A DNA stretch of 64,000 bases, from the NCBI RefSeq assembly GCF_030272615.1, contig NC_081415.1:262866925-262930924 (forward strand), written 5' to 3'. The position numbers and the translations under genes are program-made. Of this stretch, positions 1 to 10,946 are shown one piece after another. How positions within the stretch are numbered: position 1 is the stretch's first letter; every line of letters begins with the position of its first letter. The DNA is from Cryptomeria japonica. Its lineage: Eukaryota; Streptophyta; Pinopsida; Cupressales; Cupressaceae. The notes under the pieces were generated by a model that searched no databases, was not told where the DNA came from, and saw nothing but the letters and a program-made list of their open reading frames with translations.

Positions 1-875
1 TCTACTATTGGTGACTCAGTTGGTTTTTTAGTTTTTGTGGTTGTCGGTGGCTCAATAGATGCAACAATATGCACATATGTCTTCTCATTTTATTCCTTCT
101 CTACCACAATATTTACCTCCTGGGTGTTTATGTTCATAGTGTACAAAATTTCAGACTCGGGATTTATATCCTCTTGAGGAGTCTCTATACTCTCTATTGT
201 TAGTTGTGTGTCAATGGTTTCTACCACTAGAGTATCAGAAGGAGGTGGGGACAAGTTATCAGTTATTTTTAGGCTTGGAGGTCCACCTACCTTACCTTTC
301 CGTTTATCCTTGTCCTTTTGGTAGACTTTGATGGTCTTAGGTCTTTTAAGTTCTTCCTGTTTCTCTTTTTCAACAAAGAATATGTCCCATTGATCTGCAG
401 TTTCTTCAAAAATTTAATTCAGTCTGCCTACCATCAGCGCTACATGTCGATGACCGGTTGAAAATATTGTTCTGTTGGCCTCACGGATTAATTAATCTAT
501 CTCTTCAGTAGAGTTCACTAAGTGAACTGCAAGCAATTTTTCTATTGTTATCTTTTTCTCTAGCTCAACAATAGCTACCCTTCTAGCTTCTAGTCTCCTA
601 TATAAATCATTGGGAATTTCATCAACAATTTCCATCAAAAATTTCTTGTATATTTCCAAGTATAAGATTACACTATTCTCTACACTTTCTTTATCATCAT
701 TGGAAAGTGTGTTATACAGTTTGCTGATATTTTTCAATTTCCCATCCTCTATTATTTCACTTAGAAGTTTGTCTAGTGGAGCGATATCTTGTTTTACCTT
801 CTTTTTATTTGGAGTTAACTTCTTAAGTGGAGGCCTAATTGCCTGTTTCTTTTGTCTTATTCTCTTAGGTGTAGG
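1..875 (-). pseudogene. Continuation of unknown ORF region, Lys/Glu/Pro rich
   Basis: Minus-strand reading continues from the ORF at 1346-876 through charged, low-complexity sequence rich in Lys, Glu, Pro and Thr, with a recognisable open stretch at 737-492 (81 codons) and another reaching the window edge. In-frame stops near 490, 410 and 110 break it. It looks like the disordered or coiled tail of the protein encoded upstream. No known domain is recognised. The edge of the window cuts it. Confidence 0.4.
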
Positions 876-1346
876 TCAGGGTGCCGGTGAGGGTTTTCTC
901 TTCCTTTCTATCCTTTTGAATACCACCAATATCTCACTATCAGAAGAAGTTGCAACCGATGAAAGATGAGCTTCCGGTTGAAGTCCTTCTAGCTCACTTT
1001 CCTTGATACCAATTTTTCTTAGTACATCTTCTTTGATAGATTTCGCTTGTCTTGTGCCTTTCCTTACTATTTTCTGAATCTTCTTGACTCTTTTCTGAGG
1101 CTGAATACCACTCTCAATTGTTTCTGCATTGCCAAAGATTTTCTCAGAGGGTTCCTTTGGTGCTTCAAGGAGAGATTTTGCATAAGTTTCAATGATGTTA
1201 TCATCTGTTTCATATCCCATTTCAGTTACCCAGATAGTCCTAGGGACAACTGCCTCCATCCAGATTTCATCTTTCTTAATTACAAAACATATTTCCTTTT
1301 GATATTTATCTACAATTGCCTGAGACAACATTAATCTTGTCTTCAT
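876..1346 (-). CDS. Unknown protein segment, basic tail, element A
   Basis: A 156-codon minus-strand open frame overlapping the end of the 320-codon ORF by about 40 bases in another frame. This suggests one original reading frame broken by a frameshift near 1310-1346. The N-terminal half is mixed, with Trp and Met residues; the C-terminal half is strongly basic (runs of Lys/Arg around residues 85-110) and ends in a Lys/Arg/Pro stretch. No enzyme motif is seen. Its position downstream of gag and upstream of the missing 3' LTR makes it part of element A's additional ORF. Function unknown. Confidence 0.45.
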   Translation of the reverse strand: MKTRLMLSQAIVDKYQKEICFVIKKDEIWMEAVVPRTIWVTEMGYETDDNIIETYAKSLLEAPKEPSEKIFGNAETIESGIQPQKRVKKIQKIVRKGTRQAKSIKEDVLRKIGIKESELEGLQPEAHLSSVATSSDSEILVVFKRIERKRKPSPAP

Positions 1347-2268
1347 TCGAGCCTTCAGTGCTTGAAAATTTTTCTTTTATATTTATCTCTCTATCTTCTC
1401 CCATGTTGTTTAATGTGTCCAATAGTTGCTTTCCTATCGATATATCAAAGCCAAAGTCTTTCCTACCAATACCGGGTACTTCCTTAGTAATGTACAACAT
1501 CAAACATACAAGCAAATTTCCAAATCTGAAATTTCCCTTCTTATCTCCTTTGATCTTCTTCAGATTGTCTATCAATTCATCTTTAAGCCATTCACACACA
1601 TCTATTCTTGCATTATCATTCACCATGTCATATGCACTTTTAATACATAGGTTGGATACTGAGTTTAACCTATTAGCATGTATAGCCTTATAGCCAAGGA
1701 TCATACTGACAAATCTAGTATTTATGTCCTTTACATCATTGACTCTTAGAGACCTTTTGTCAAATGTTACGCCGGTTAAGCTCATTACTGTGTCATTTGA
1801 GACCTTTTTAGTTATGTCAGGCCTGCTACCGGTGGAAGGTAACCTTGTCACTATCCTAACTATTTCTTTGGTGATCTTATGGATAGAATCCAACCAAAAG
1901 AATTCGCCATGGACTCTGCTTAGGACTATTCTTATCACATCTTCAAGAAAGTTAGGAATGCTAAGAATATCCACAAAACATAGGGTTTCTACTACCTTGT
2001 GTTCTGGTTTGATATTGCCATTTACATCAAAAATCATAGTCCCATACATGTTTTTGATTTCATCATCTCCTAATTCCTCTATATGACAATGTATATATAT
2101 CCTAGGATCCTCTGCATAAACTACTCCCTTAGGTATTTTTAAAAATGCACCTATGGTATCATCCTTCTTCACAATTTTAGGAACTAGTTTGAATACAGGT
2201 CTAGGGCGCTTGATAAATTCAATCATAGTAGGGTTTGCAATAAATTCAGGTGTGGATGAGGAAGCCAT
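1306..2268 (-). CDS. Unknown 320-aa ORF carried by LTR element A
   Basis: An intact 320-codon minus-strand ORF starting MASSSTPEF, about 300 bases downstream of the zinc-knuckle region. The predicted protein is globular-looking: mixed hydrophobic and charged, few low-complexity runs, several Trp and Cys. No protease, integrase, RT or RNase H motif is visible, and I do not recognise the family. Its openness stands out in a region where the neighbouring gag is broken by stops, so it may be more recent or under constraint. Alternatives: a captured host gene fragment, or an additional ORF of a large plant element. Start chosen as the first Met of the open frame. Confidence 0.55.
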   Translation of the reverse strand: MASSSTPEFIANPTMIEFIKRPRPVFKLVPKIVKKDDTIGAFLKIPKGVVYAEDPRIYIHCHIEELGDDEIKNMYGTMIFDVNGNIKPEHKVVETLCFVDILSIPNFLEDVIRIVLSRVHGEFFWLDSIHKITKEIVRIVTRLPSTGSRPDITKKVSNDTVMSLTGVTFDKRSLRVNDVKDINTRFVSMILGYKAIHANRLNSVSNLCIKSAYDMVNDNARIDVCEWLKDELIDNLKKIKGDKKGNFRFGNLLVCLMLYITKEVPGIGRKDFGFDISIGKQLLDTLNNMGEDREINIKEKFSSTEGSNEDKINVVSGNCR

Positions 2269-2571
2269 AGTTATAAATACCTCAATCTACCTTAAGGATG
2301 AGTGCTTGGATGAACTGCTTCACTTTTTCGCTAAGGATGCCTTCGCTCAGGAATTTTCGCGCTCTCGAAGATTTGAATGCTCGGTGAATGAAAAAGGAGC
2401 CAAAACACTTACTTTATAATGTTATTTTCTCCAACTACCACATTTAATGCTTGCCGATTGAGTCAAACTTAACTCATCTACCGGTAAAGGAGTAATTCAA
2501 CTTCTTACCATCAACGGAGGGTAAATTAGCATGTTTTTCAATTTGTTGCCAAACCCTCAAAGCATTTTCCT

Positions 2572-3708
2572 TTAGTTAGATGAAGAGTCTCTTGTCGGTG
2601 GAGTGATACTTTGTTTTGCCGATGGAGGAGTATTCCCATCAACATTCTGATCTGACTTTCTGATCCATTGCTTTAAGAATTCTTTCTTTACCTCTTCAAC
2701 TTTTTCTTTAGCTTTCAAGCTAGGTCCTTTGTTATTTGTTGGTGATGTCTTGCTTCTACAAAATTTTGCAATATGTCCAATTTTGTTACAAGCATAACAA
2801 GTCACATTGTTTTTCTGAATAGCTTTCCCATATCCTATGTCGGTTTGTGTTCTGCATTTATTAGATAAGTGTCCAAATCTTCCACAAACATAACATCTTA
2901 CATTCATTCTTCAATTATTTGAATTATGACCAACTTTGTTGCATTTAGAACATTGATTGATGGGTATATTAGTGTCCTGATAATTTCTAGATCTACACTA
3001 ATTTGCTCTATGACCATACTTGTTACAGTTAAAGAATTTCCCATTAAATTTGTAAGCATTAGGTTGTCTTACCGGTTTTCTTTGATCATGATTGTTTGCA
3101 GTACCAGAGACCAACTTCAAAGCCAAGGCCATTTGTATCTCCATTAGGTTTCTAATTCTTCAACATATCATCAAGTTCTTCTAAACTTTTCTTGAATTTC
3201 TCCTTGTGCTGATTTGCAGTAGCCAATTCATTTTCCAAGATTCCTTTCTGTCTCGTGAGTTCAGTTCTATCATTTTGTGTATTTATCAAATCTGTCTTAA
3301 CATATCATTTTCATGACTGAGTCTTGTGTTTTCATTTCCAGCATCATTTAGTCTTCTAATCAATTCATCTTCATTCTTCTTCCTATCTTCAATTTCTTTA
3401 CAAAATCTCATAGTCATATCTTGCATCTCATTCTTCATTGTACTGTTTTCTTGTATTAGTTTGTTCACCAGATCATTAAAAGTTTCCTTTTCATCATCAT
3501 CATCATTCTGCATCTTTTCACAAAGTTATCTTCTCTTATTCCTTGCAATATTGAGGTTTTCTTGAAGTCCTTGAATGATATCCCATGCGGCCTTCAAATC
3601 ATCTTCAAGTTTGATATTTTTTACCTTTTCTACATCAAAGTTTGAAAGAGATGTTTCCAATTGCTTTCTCAAGTTGTCCATCTCTACCGGTGTCAGGATC
3701 TTCCTCAA
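2572..3708 (-). pseudogene. Broken gag remnant: coiled coil plus four zinc knuckles
   Basis: Minus-strand reading begins about 30 bases after the primer site. Open pieces at 3708-3526 and 3513-3286 encode Leu/Glu/Lys-rich heptad-like coiled coil. Further on come four CX2CX4HX4C-type knuckles: two degenerate ones near 3056-3011 (first Cys replaced by Phe, stop before the last Cys) and 2960-2910 (last Cys codon is now a stop), then two intact ones at 2895-2854 and 2799-2758. Gag knuckles bind the element RNA. The usual copia gag N-terminal domain is absent, and there is hardly room for it between primer site and coil, so the gag is internally deleted. Confidence 0.7.
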
Positions 3709-3738
3709 GATATTAGGCTTTTGAAAATAGAGAACCAG

Positions 3739-3750
3739 GCTCTGATACCA
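3739..3750 (-). other. Primer-binding site, element A
   Basis: The minus strand reads TGGTATCAGAGC, a 12-base match to the complement of plant initiator tRNA-Met, two bases inside the LTR end at 3753. It fixes the element's orientation as minus. Confidence 0.85.
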
Positions 3751-3752
3751 AT

Positions 3753-4541
3753 TGTTAGGATTCCCAAAGATACTGAGAGGGGGGGTGAATCAGTATCTGA
3801 TCGGTAAAAGATTTTTCTTGAATTGTAACATGAAAATCATTTCAAAACTGTGTACCGGTAAACAAAAAATAATGTAGTAAATAAGAACAACAACCACAAC
3901 ATGAAAAGAACACCATAACACAATATTTTTAACGAGGAAACCTGGTGTGGGAAAAACCTCGGTGGGATTTGTGACCCACAATATTCGCTTATTGGCCAAT
4001 AAGAGAATATTACTATTTACAATAGGGGCCTGCACATGCAGGAAGGCCAAGTGCCTAGAGCTCACTCCTCATTTACAAAAGAAGTCTCACTGACTTACAA
4101 AAATGGATTATACAAATCCAATGTCATGTACTACTTCAAATTAGCATCTACTACACTTGGTTCAGTACCGGTTTAAGCTCTGCAATATACATAAACCCTT
4201 ATTCAATATTTGCCTTACAATTCGCATATTAGGTTTGTATTAATCCTTTATCCATCTATATCACCTAAATGTTCTACAACGATCTCATACTTATATGAGT
4301 CATAATACAATCCACCAATTTGGCTTACAAAAGATTTTACAATTAATTACAAAATATATTTATACAAAAATTTTGTCGGCCAGGGTTTCGGTAATCTTCC
4401 TTTTTGGTGTCGGTGATCTATATGCCGGTGTAGAGTCTGTCGGTGCCCTTGCCTGTTGGTATCATATGATTGTAGGGTTGTCATCAATGACAATACATTC
4501 AATCACCTACAATTTCTCATTGGAGTGTGCATTTACCAACA
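3753..4541 (-). repeat. 5' LTR of element A (789 bp)
   Basis: On the minus strand the block begins TGTTGGTAAATG at 4541 and ends CCTAACA at 3753, next to the primer site. It holds the GAGGAAAC...GGGAAAAACCTC type of block often seen in plant copia LTRs (3938-3960 on plus). Plus-strand flank 4542-4546 is acaag, the expected target-site copy; its partner lies off the window. Open frames inside it on the plus strand are chance. Confidence 0.8.
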
Positions 4542-5281
4542 ACAAGTTCTTCTGGTTCACAAGAATCAATTCGGGGAGTTGAAAGAGATGCTCATAAAGT
4601 ACAAGTGTTGGATTCTTGTGTGGATAAACTTCATGATCTATGTGCACAAGTGCTGAAAGACAATTTCCAAATGATGTCTAAGTTGGAGACCATTGAAGAA
4701 AAATTGAATCATACCTCCAATATTTTCAAACAAAATTTGGAAAGGTTTAAGTTAGCTTGACCATTTGGTGCACAATGCCTCAACAACAGTTGTGTGTTCT
4801 TCAAGAGCATGCTATTATTCCTTCCAAGGTCATATATTTGGAATTTGAAGAAATTCTAGAGAAGAAATCCCTTGTTCTCAAATCCCTCATTGAGGAGATT
4901 GATGATGCAATGAGATTGCAAGTCGAAGTATTCCAAGGTGTTATTTCTCATAGTGAGAAGGCCTCTTGCAATATCATTGGTCAGAATGGAGAGTTGATAC
5001 GAGAAGAAGAAGTGCTCATAGATTTACAGATGAAGATTCATAATGAGTGGAGGAGCGAACAACTTTCAACTACCTCATTTTAGTTTCTGATGAAACATCA
5101 AATCTTTTTGCATGAAATACAGTCCACTTTGGAGAAGAACGACTCTATGATTCTTCAATGTCATGATACCATCGTGAAGACTATGGTTTTTGCCAAGAAC
5201 ACCCATGAACAAAATCTTGTTGAGCTATGTATGATCATCCATAAGTTTGAAGGATTCACGTCTTCACATGCTACAACTTAA
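4542..5281 (+). pseudogene. Coiled-coil ORF remnant of plus-strand element
   Basis: Plus-strand open pieces at 4542-4760, 4757-5083 and 5090-5281 are Leu/Glu/Lys/Gln-rich, coiled-coil-like and broken by stops and frame changes. The frame enters from inside the LTR of element A only by chance, so the real upstream part was displaced to the left of that insertion. The pieces end just before an LTR-like block. Inferred: the C-terminal part of an extra ORF of an older plus-strand LTR element. No named domain is seen. Confidence 0.4.
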
Positions 5282-6260
5282 CTATTTTTCAACACTTAGT
5301 TGCGTTTTTTCCATAATTGTAATCTCTTAGTTGTAGTTTTTCTTTTGACAAGTTACATGTAAAAACATTTTGTAAATTGCAAGTCAAGTTTTTACTTGCA
5401 CTTTTATAATTGCATGTAAAGCAACTACAAGTTGTGTTCAGTTAGGACTGTAGTTGGAATAAGTCATAGTTAGTTATTGAATAAGTCTTGGTGGTTGAGA
5501 GAATCTCTCAAGTTAGTTAGGATCCTCCCACCTTTTTCTCAAGACTCCTCTTCTATAAAAACTAGAAGGGTCTATTGTAATCTTTATCTTTTAGAAAAGC
5601 AAGCAAAAACTCTGCCAAATTTATAGCAAAGAAGTCTTTGAGCTTTCATGTGTGAATTCAAGAATTGAAAGAAATAGAAGAAAATTGCTCAAGCTTTGAT
5701 TCTTTCTGCTACATTCTTGAGTTTGTGTTTCATATTATCTTTCTTGCAAGTGTTTCTTTAAGAGCTTAATTGAATTTAATTTGCAGTCTGTGCTGCAAGT
5801 ATTGGAGGATAATATAAATTAGAGTAAATATTCTTTTGAGAGGAGCTATAAGACTTTGTGCTTGCATTTGTTCTTAAGAGAGTTTAGAGTCAGATTTTGT
5901 AAGAAATAGTTGTGAGTCTTTGAGCTTGTACTACTTCTTACCATTTTACGTAGAAGAGAATAAGGTATTTTAGTCTTTGTGTTGATATAATTTGTTCTGA
6001 ATATCATTAATATAGAAAAAGGGTAGATAGGACTTCACATAATCAAGACTTTGAGTTTGATATTGTTGTCCCGTCCCGAAGGAAGTGATGGAAGTCTTTG
6101 AGATTTCAAGAAAATTCATTTCCTTTCTCTCATTTCATTTCAAAAAGTTGTTACTGTTGTTTTATGTTAAATTGCTATCACTTTTCTATGAAGAGAAAAG
6201 GATAATGGTTTTCTTTAAAGAAGAAGAAAGATTGTTGTCCCATCCTATTTTAATTTTTAA
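5282..6260 (+). repeat. Probable plus-strand LTR remnant
   Basis: AT-rich non-coding block with the layout of an LTR: a TATAAAA at 5554-5560, a downstream leader-like stretch, and GTTGT(C)CC-type repeats near 6063 and 6231. It follows a broken coding remnant on the same strand. No matching second LTR is in the window and exact ends are not defined, so the call rests on layout. Confidence 0.4.
5554..5560 (+). promoter_or_regulatory. TATA box in LTR remnant
   Basis: TATAAAA in a CTTCTATAAAAACTAGAAGGG context, resembling the core promoter of plant LTRs. Transcription would start about 30 bases downstream. Old and probably inactive. Confidence 0.4.
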
Positions 6261-6379
6261 GTTGTAGATAGACAGGGGAAGTCTTCCCTTAATTAGGAGA
6301 GTTTTACACACACTATAGTTGAAACCAAATTTTTGTATATTTCCCCAAGTGTACAAAATTTTCAACCAACACTCCTCAA

Positions 6380-7606
6380 GTGAGGCATTCACGTTGCGTT
6401 GTTTCTCATAAAGTACTAAATTGCCTATTGAGAAGGAACTTTGAATGACTTTATCATTGTAGCTTCATTGTAAAGTTTTATGATATGCTTGAATATGCTC
6501 AAGAGCATTTATGCATCGTTCATCAAGCATCTCAATTTGTTGGAGCCTTTGTTCTCTATAGGAATCATCATCCACTATACCCTTAAGAGAAACTCTTAAA
6601 GATGGAAGTTTTTAACTCTAGAGGCATAATGGCATCAACACCATAAATAAAATTATAAGGAGTACAACACGTAGCAATATGTGCACTCATGTGGTAAGCC
6701 CACAAAGCGTAGATTAACTGAGTATGTCAATCCTTACCATGCTTGTTCACAGTCTTATGAAGAATTTGTTCAATTATTCTATTTGAAGATTCAACTTGAC
6801 CATTTGATAGAGGATAATAGGGTGTAGAAAATTTATGTTGAATATAATATTTCTCGAGACACTTATTCACATCTTTGTTTCTAAATGATGTTCCATTATC
6901 CAAAACCAAAGTGGAAGGTATTCCACATCGAGAAATTATGTTATCTAAAATGAATTGGCAGATTACTTCAGCGGTAGTAGATCAAAGAGGAGTTGCTTCT
7001 ACCTAATTTGTAAAGTAATTGGTAGCAGTTATGATGAAAGTATGTCCTTGAGATGAGGGAGGAGATATTTTACCAATGAGATCCAAACCCCATGTAGAAA
7101 AGGTCCAAGATGCTACTTGAGATTGAAGTTCTTGGGTGGGAGCATGGATCAAATTGCTATGTTGCTGACATTTATGACATTTCTTAACAAATGCAAAGGA
7201 GTCCTTTTCCATGGTCTGCCAATAATATCTCATTCGGAGTAATATTTGAACTAAGGATCTACCCCCAAAATTCCTCTCCACAAGCACTTGAATGTGCTTC
7301 CTCAAGAGCAATAGGGATTTCATCTTTGTTGAGACATTGAAGGAGGAGAACATTATAACCCCTCCTACAAAGAACATTAGAAAGGATAATGTATCTAGCG
7401 GCCAACTTGTGAATCCTAGCCCTAGTATTCTTGTTTGTAGAATTGGGAAAGGTACCATCACTCCAATACCTCATGATATGAGAGTACCACTCACCAGTAT
7501 CTATAATGAAATAATATGCCACATCACTAGGGTTGTCAACAATAGTTGGGGTAGTGAGGTTGTCAATAGTGAATTTGAGATCTGCCAAGGGGTCCTCTAA
7601 AGACAC
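6380..7606 (-). pseudogene. Integrase, Tat-type gypsy, broken
   Basis: Integrase inserts the retrotransposon cDNA into chromosomal DNA. Minus-strand pieces 7606-7259, 7461-7003 and 6909-6727 carry, in order, a His-Cys zinc-binding region (EEAHSS, then CHKCQQHSNLIH), the first catalytic Asp in WGLDLIG, the second in LDNGTSF, and the Glu in NGQVESSNR. The reading continues to about 6550 with an AYHMSAH...TPYNFIYG block typical of the integrase core end. Two frame changes and several stops split it. The C-terminal tail fades near 6380. Confidence 0.8.
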
Positions 7607-7720
7607 AAGAGAGGCTATACAGGCCGATTATCTTTTCGAGGAACAGGCTCCATGGTATAAGAATTGAACTTTTACAACAAGGATATAGCTAAATCTTTAT
7701 ATTGTGATAATTTATCTTTC

Positions 7721-8551
7721 TTAGTTTGATAAATTCTTGTCACTTATCTTATGATTAATTGATAATCTCCATAGATGTATATGTTTTACATCTAATGCTA
7801 GGATTTCTTTAATTCCAGCTATAAGAGCCTCATATTCAACAATGTTATTGGTACACAACAATTTGAGATGATATAATAGAGGGATAGGTTTCTTTTTAGG
7901 AGAAATTAAGACAACCCCTGCCCCCGATCCTATATGACACCTAGAGCCATCAAAATATAATTCCCAAATCTCATCAACCTCAGTAGAGAGAATGCATTCA
8001 TCAAGAAAAGAATCTTGATTGGGTAGGGAGAAGGGTGAAGGAGCCTCAACTAAGTGGTCAATCAATGCTTGACCTTTTATTGCCTTCTGTGAAACAAACT
8101 TAAGGTCAAACTCGGTCAACATCATAACCCACTTGGATAAGCCTCCTGAAAGATCAATTTTAGAGAAAAGATTCTTTAGTGGGTGAAATTTAATGATAAC
8201 ATGGACTTCAACATTCAAAAGGTAATGCCTTAATTTTTGGGTTGCAAAAACTAAAGCAAGGAACTATATTTCTATTGTAGAGTATTAGACTTTGTAATCG
8301 AGTAGAGTGCAACTTATATATTAAACTAGACATTCTCTACCCTCCTTATCACGTTGTGCCTATAAGGTTGCAACAGCATGAAGGGAAGCAACTATGTATA
8401 GCAGAAAGGGTTTGGAGGGGTCAATGGGGTGGAGAATAGGAGGAATGGCCAAATATATTTTTAAGTTCTCAAATGCTTGATGACAATCCTCATTCCATTG
8501 AAAGGTGATATTATTTTTAAGTAATTGCGTGAAGGGAAAGGTATGATCCAC
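7721..8551 (-). pseudogene. Connection domain, RNase H and archaeal-type RNase H
   Basis: RNase H removes the RNA strand during reverse transcription. The piece 8551-8360 reads as the standard gypsy RT-RNase H connection (TFQWNEDCHQAFENLK, then a YDAS-equivalent region). The piece 8218-7721 contains WVMMLTEFDLKF, the usual C-terminal RNase H block, and then a second domain beginning ELYFDGSRCHIGSGAG with NNIVEYEALIAG. That is the archaeal-type RNase H added in Tat elements. Stops lie between 8360 and 8218, and the last third is truncated. Confidence 0.8.
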
Positions 8552-8559
8552 AATTTGGG

Positions 8560-9538
8560 AAACGAACCTATGAATAGCTTGAATCTTTCCTTGTAAACTT
8601 TTTAGTTGGGAAACATTTTTAGGAGGCTACATGTTAACAATGGCATCTATCTTCTTTGTATCCACCTCAATTCCATGATGCGAGACTATGAATCCTAATA
8701 GCTTTCCACTATACACACTGAAAATACACTTTCGGGGATTCAAGCGCATGTTGTAATTATGAATTGTTTCAAAGACTTGATGAAGGATCTTAACATGATC
8801 TATATGAAGAATGGATTTAGCTAAGATGTCATCAATGTAATCTTCTAATATTTTATGCATGTAGTCATGGAAGATAAGGGTCATAGCACGTTGATAGGTA
8901 GCGCTTGCATTTTTCAATCCAAAAGGCATCATAACCCAACAAAACGTTCCCCAAGGAGTGGTGAAAGTAGTTTTGAATTGATCTTGAGGATTAATGAAGA
9001 TTTGATTATATCCTAGGAAACCATCCGTAAAGGATAATAAAGTATGGCCCGCTACAAAATCTACTATCATATCGATATTTGGAAGAGGGAAGTCATCCTT
9101 CAAAGAAGCTTTATTAAGATCTCAAAAATGTGTACACATCCTAATCTTGTTATCATATTTAGCCATGACTACAATGTTTTAAATCTATGGGGAATAATTG
9201 ATAGAATGGATGAATCCAACATTTAATAACTTTTCAATCTCAGTCTTAACAAGCAATGCTACTTTAGGGTTCATCTTTCAAATCTTTTGTTTCATAGGTT
9301 TAGCATCAAGAACTAAGACAATGTTATGAGTGACGATCTTAGGATCAATGCCAAGCATGTCAGAATATGTCCAAGCAAATATTTCAGGGAATTCATGTAA
9401 CAATTTAGAATATTGTTTTTGTTCTTCTTCATCCAAGCATTTCCCTATCTTAATGACTTTGTCTTCAATAGAGGGATCCATTCTAATATCAATAGTGTCA
9501 CTTATGAGGAGATTGCTTTGTTGAGGAGTGTCTTTCAA
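8560..9538 (-). pseudogene. Reverse transcriptase, Tat-type gypsy, broken
   Basis: The enzyme copies element RNA into cDNA. Minus-strand 9538-9278 gives the N-terminal approach (FAWTYSDMLGIDP, then a KPMKQK block); after a short broken stretch 9103-8627 gives DDFPLPNID, FTDGFLGYNQI, MPFGLKNASATYQRAM and YIDDILAKS (near 8846-8820), so both Asp of the active site are present. Stops around 9278-9103 and a frame change separate the pieces. The sequence then runs into the connection domain. Confidence 0.85.
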
Positions 9539-9748
9539 CTAAGGAAATTCTTTAACTATCTCATCGTTATTTTTTTCTTTCCCAAAGTAATCTTTTGTAT
9601 TTAAATAATAGGGAAAACCACAATTATGATGATAATGAGGAAGGTTGTCATAGACTCCTAGGAATTCAACTAAGGAATCATCGGTGGGGAAAACATCCAA
9701 AGAAAAGACAATAGAAGAGTCACAATCAATATACTCTAGATATTTTAT

Positions 9749-10336
9749 TTAGAGGGAAGTGGAGATGACATTAACACTAATAGATGGTCTCATAGAAGCT
9801 TTAGTACGCTCAAAAGGATCATAGCCAAGCCCGAATGCTATATCACGAAAGTTATTTTCCAAGGGAATTTTTATCCCTTGTTCTTGGGCACCACATCCAT
9901 TACCATTATATCCACACTTAGCTAGGATGTGAAAGCCAAGACCATAAAAGTTAGCCATTTTCAAAAGAGAAGGAGGATTTTCATAAAGTAAAGGATCAAA
10001 ATCCTCGAAATTAGAAACTAAAGGAGATGAAGTCTTAGAAGTCACCACAAAGTTATTACTCAATGGATCGAGTAATGTAGATTAATTTTTAGGCTCTTCT
10101 TCTTCTTTCTTCCTTTCAACCTTGGGTTCTCTAGGGGGAATCTTATATTCTCCTATGAAGGTAGGATTAAATTCAAGGGATCCCCAATCATCTTCTGCAA
10201 GAATCTTTTTCAGAGAGAAGACATCTTCATTGGTAGAATCGGGTTGAGAAGGCTTTTCTTTGGGAACCTTAGGTTCATTTGAGGAATTATTGGGAAATGA
10301 ACTAGAGGTAGGAGATAGACTTGAGGAAATAGACAC
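9749..10336 (-). pseudogene. G-patch-like and linker region before RT
   Basis: The minus-strand piece 10063-9749 (about 104 codons) contains a Gly-rich block, GLGFHILAKCGYNGNGCG followed by a QGI motif and an AFGLGYDP motif. It matches the G-patch-like segment known between protease and RT in many Tat/Ogre-type polyproteins, where it may bind nucleic acid. The preceding piece 10336-10082 is Ser/Pro/Glu-rich linker. One stop and a frame change separate them. Confidence 0.55.
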
Positions 10337-10429
10337 ACTACTAGGAGTTGATGTTTTGGAAGAATCATCTAAGATAGTTGGGGAAGAACTAGTTGAGGAG
10401 GATTTGGATGTTGATGTTTGTAGACAATC

Positions 10430-10762
10430 TCAAATATTAGTATCACCTAGAAAGGTATATGTTTTATTGTTGTAAATGAATTTAACTTGCCTATGCAATG
10501 TAGAGGGGACATCTTGCATGTTGTGAATCCAAGGTCTCCCTAATAACAAATTATATGTCATTTTTCCAGACATGACATGAATAGGTGTGGGTAAAGTAAT
10601 AGGACCTACCTTAACACGAAAGGTGATGATACCTAATAAAGATTTATCAACATTATCGAAGCCTTGGATAGTGAGAGAATCAAGCTTAATGAGAGATGTA
10701 TTGACATTGGTTTTATGCAACAAGTTAATGGTACAAACATTAAGGCCAGAACCATTATCCAC
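10430..10762 (-). pseudogene. Aspartic protease, Tat-type gypsy
   Basis: Protease processes the element polyprotein. The open piece of 110 codons starts with DNGSGLNV, the Tat-type form of the D-[ST]-G catalytic site, and ends with a LLGRPWIH block that follows the flap and second hydrophobic strand in these proteases. The frame continues from upstream gag-like sequence only after a break near 10770. It lies directly upstream of the linker and G-patch-like region, as expected. Confidence 0.75.
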
Positions 10763-10946
10763 TAGTGTTCATCTTATTGCACTATCATTTATGATAAACA
10801 CAATCATTAAAGGATCATATTGATGATGGATCTCACTAGTGGGTAACTCATCTTGTGTAAACATAATTTGAGCCTTAGGAGATGTGATATAATCATAAAG
10901 GAAGCCATATTATTGGATGTCACTGTGGGTGGGACATTCAAAGTTT

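Larger units (their letters stand above)
1..4541 (-). mobile_element. Copia-like LTR element A, 3' end off window
   Basis: Seen: reading the minus strand from 4541 there is an LTR starting TGTTGG and ending CTAACA, a 2-base spacer, a TGGTATCAGAGC primer site, a gag remnant, then a long unknown ORF region running to position 1. No protease, integrase or RT is visible in the 3.7 kb of internal sequence present. Known: this primer site is complementary to plant initiator tRNA-Met and is typical of Ty1/copia. Inferred: a non-autonomous element, or a large one with an extra ORF before an off-window pol. The 3' LTR and second target-site copy lie to the left of the window. Confidence 0.75.

Noticed and set aside
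3753-4582. Plus-strand open frames at 4295-4582 and 4456-4656
   Set aside because: They lie in or across the end of the element A LTR and cross its insertion junction.
5282-6260. 3' LTR of the Tat element B
   Set aside because: Shares no block with 12026-13704, and its TATA box points to the plus strand.
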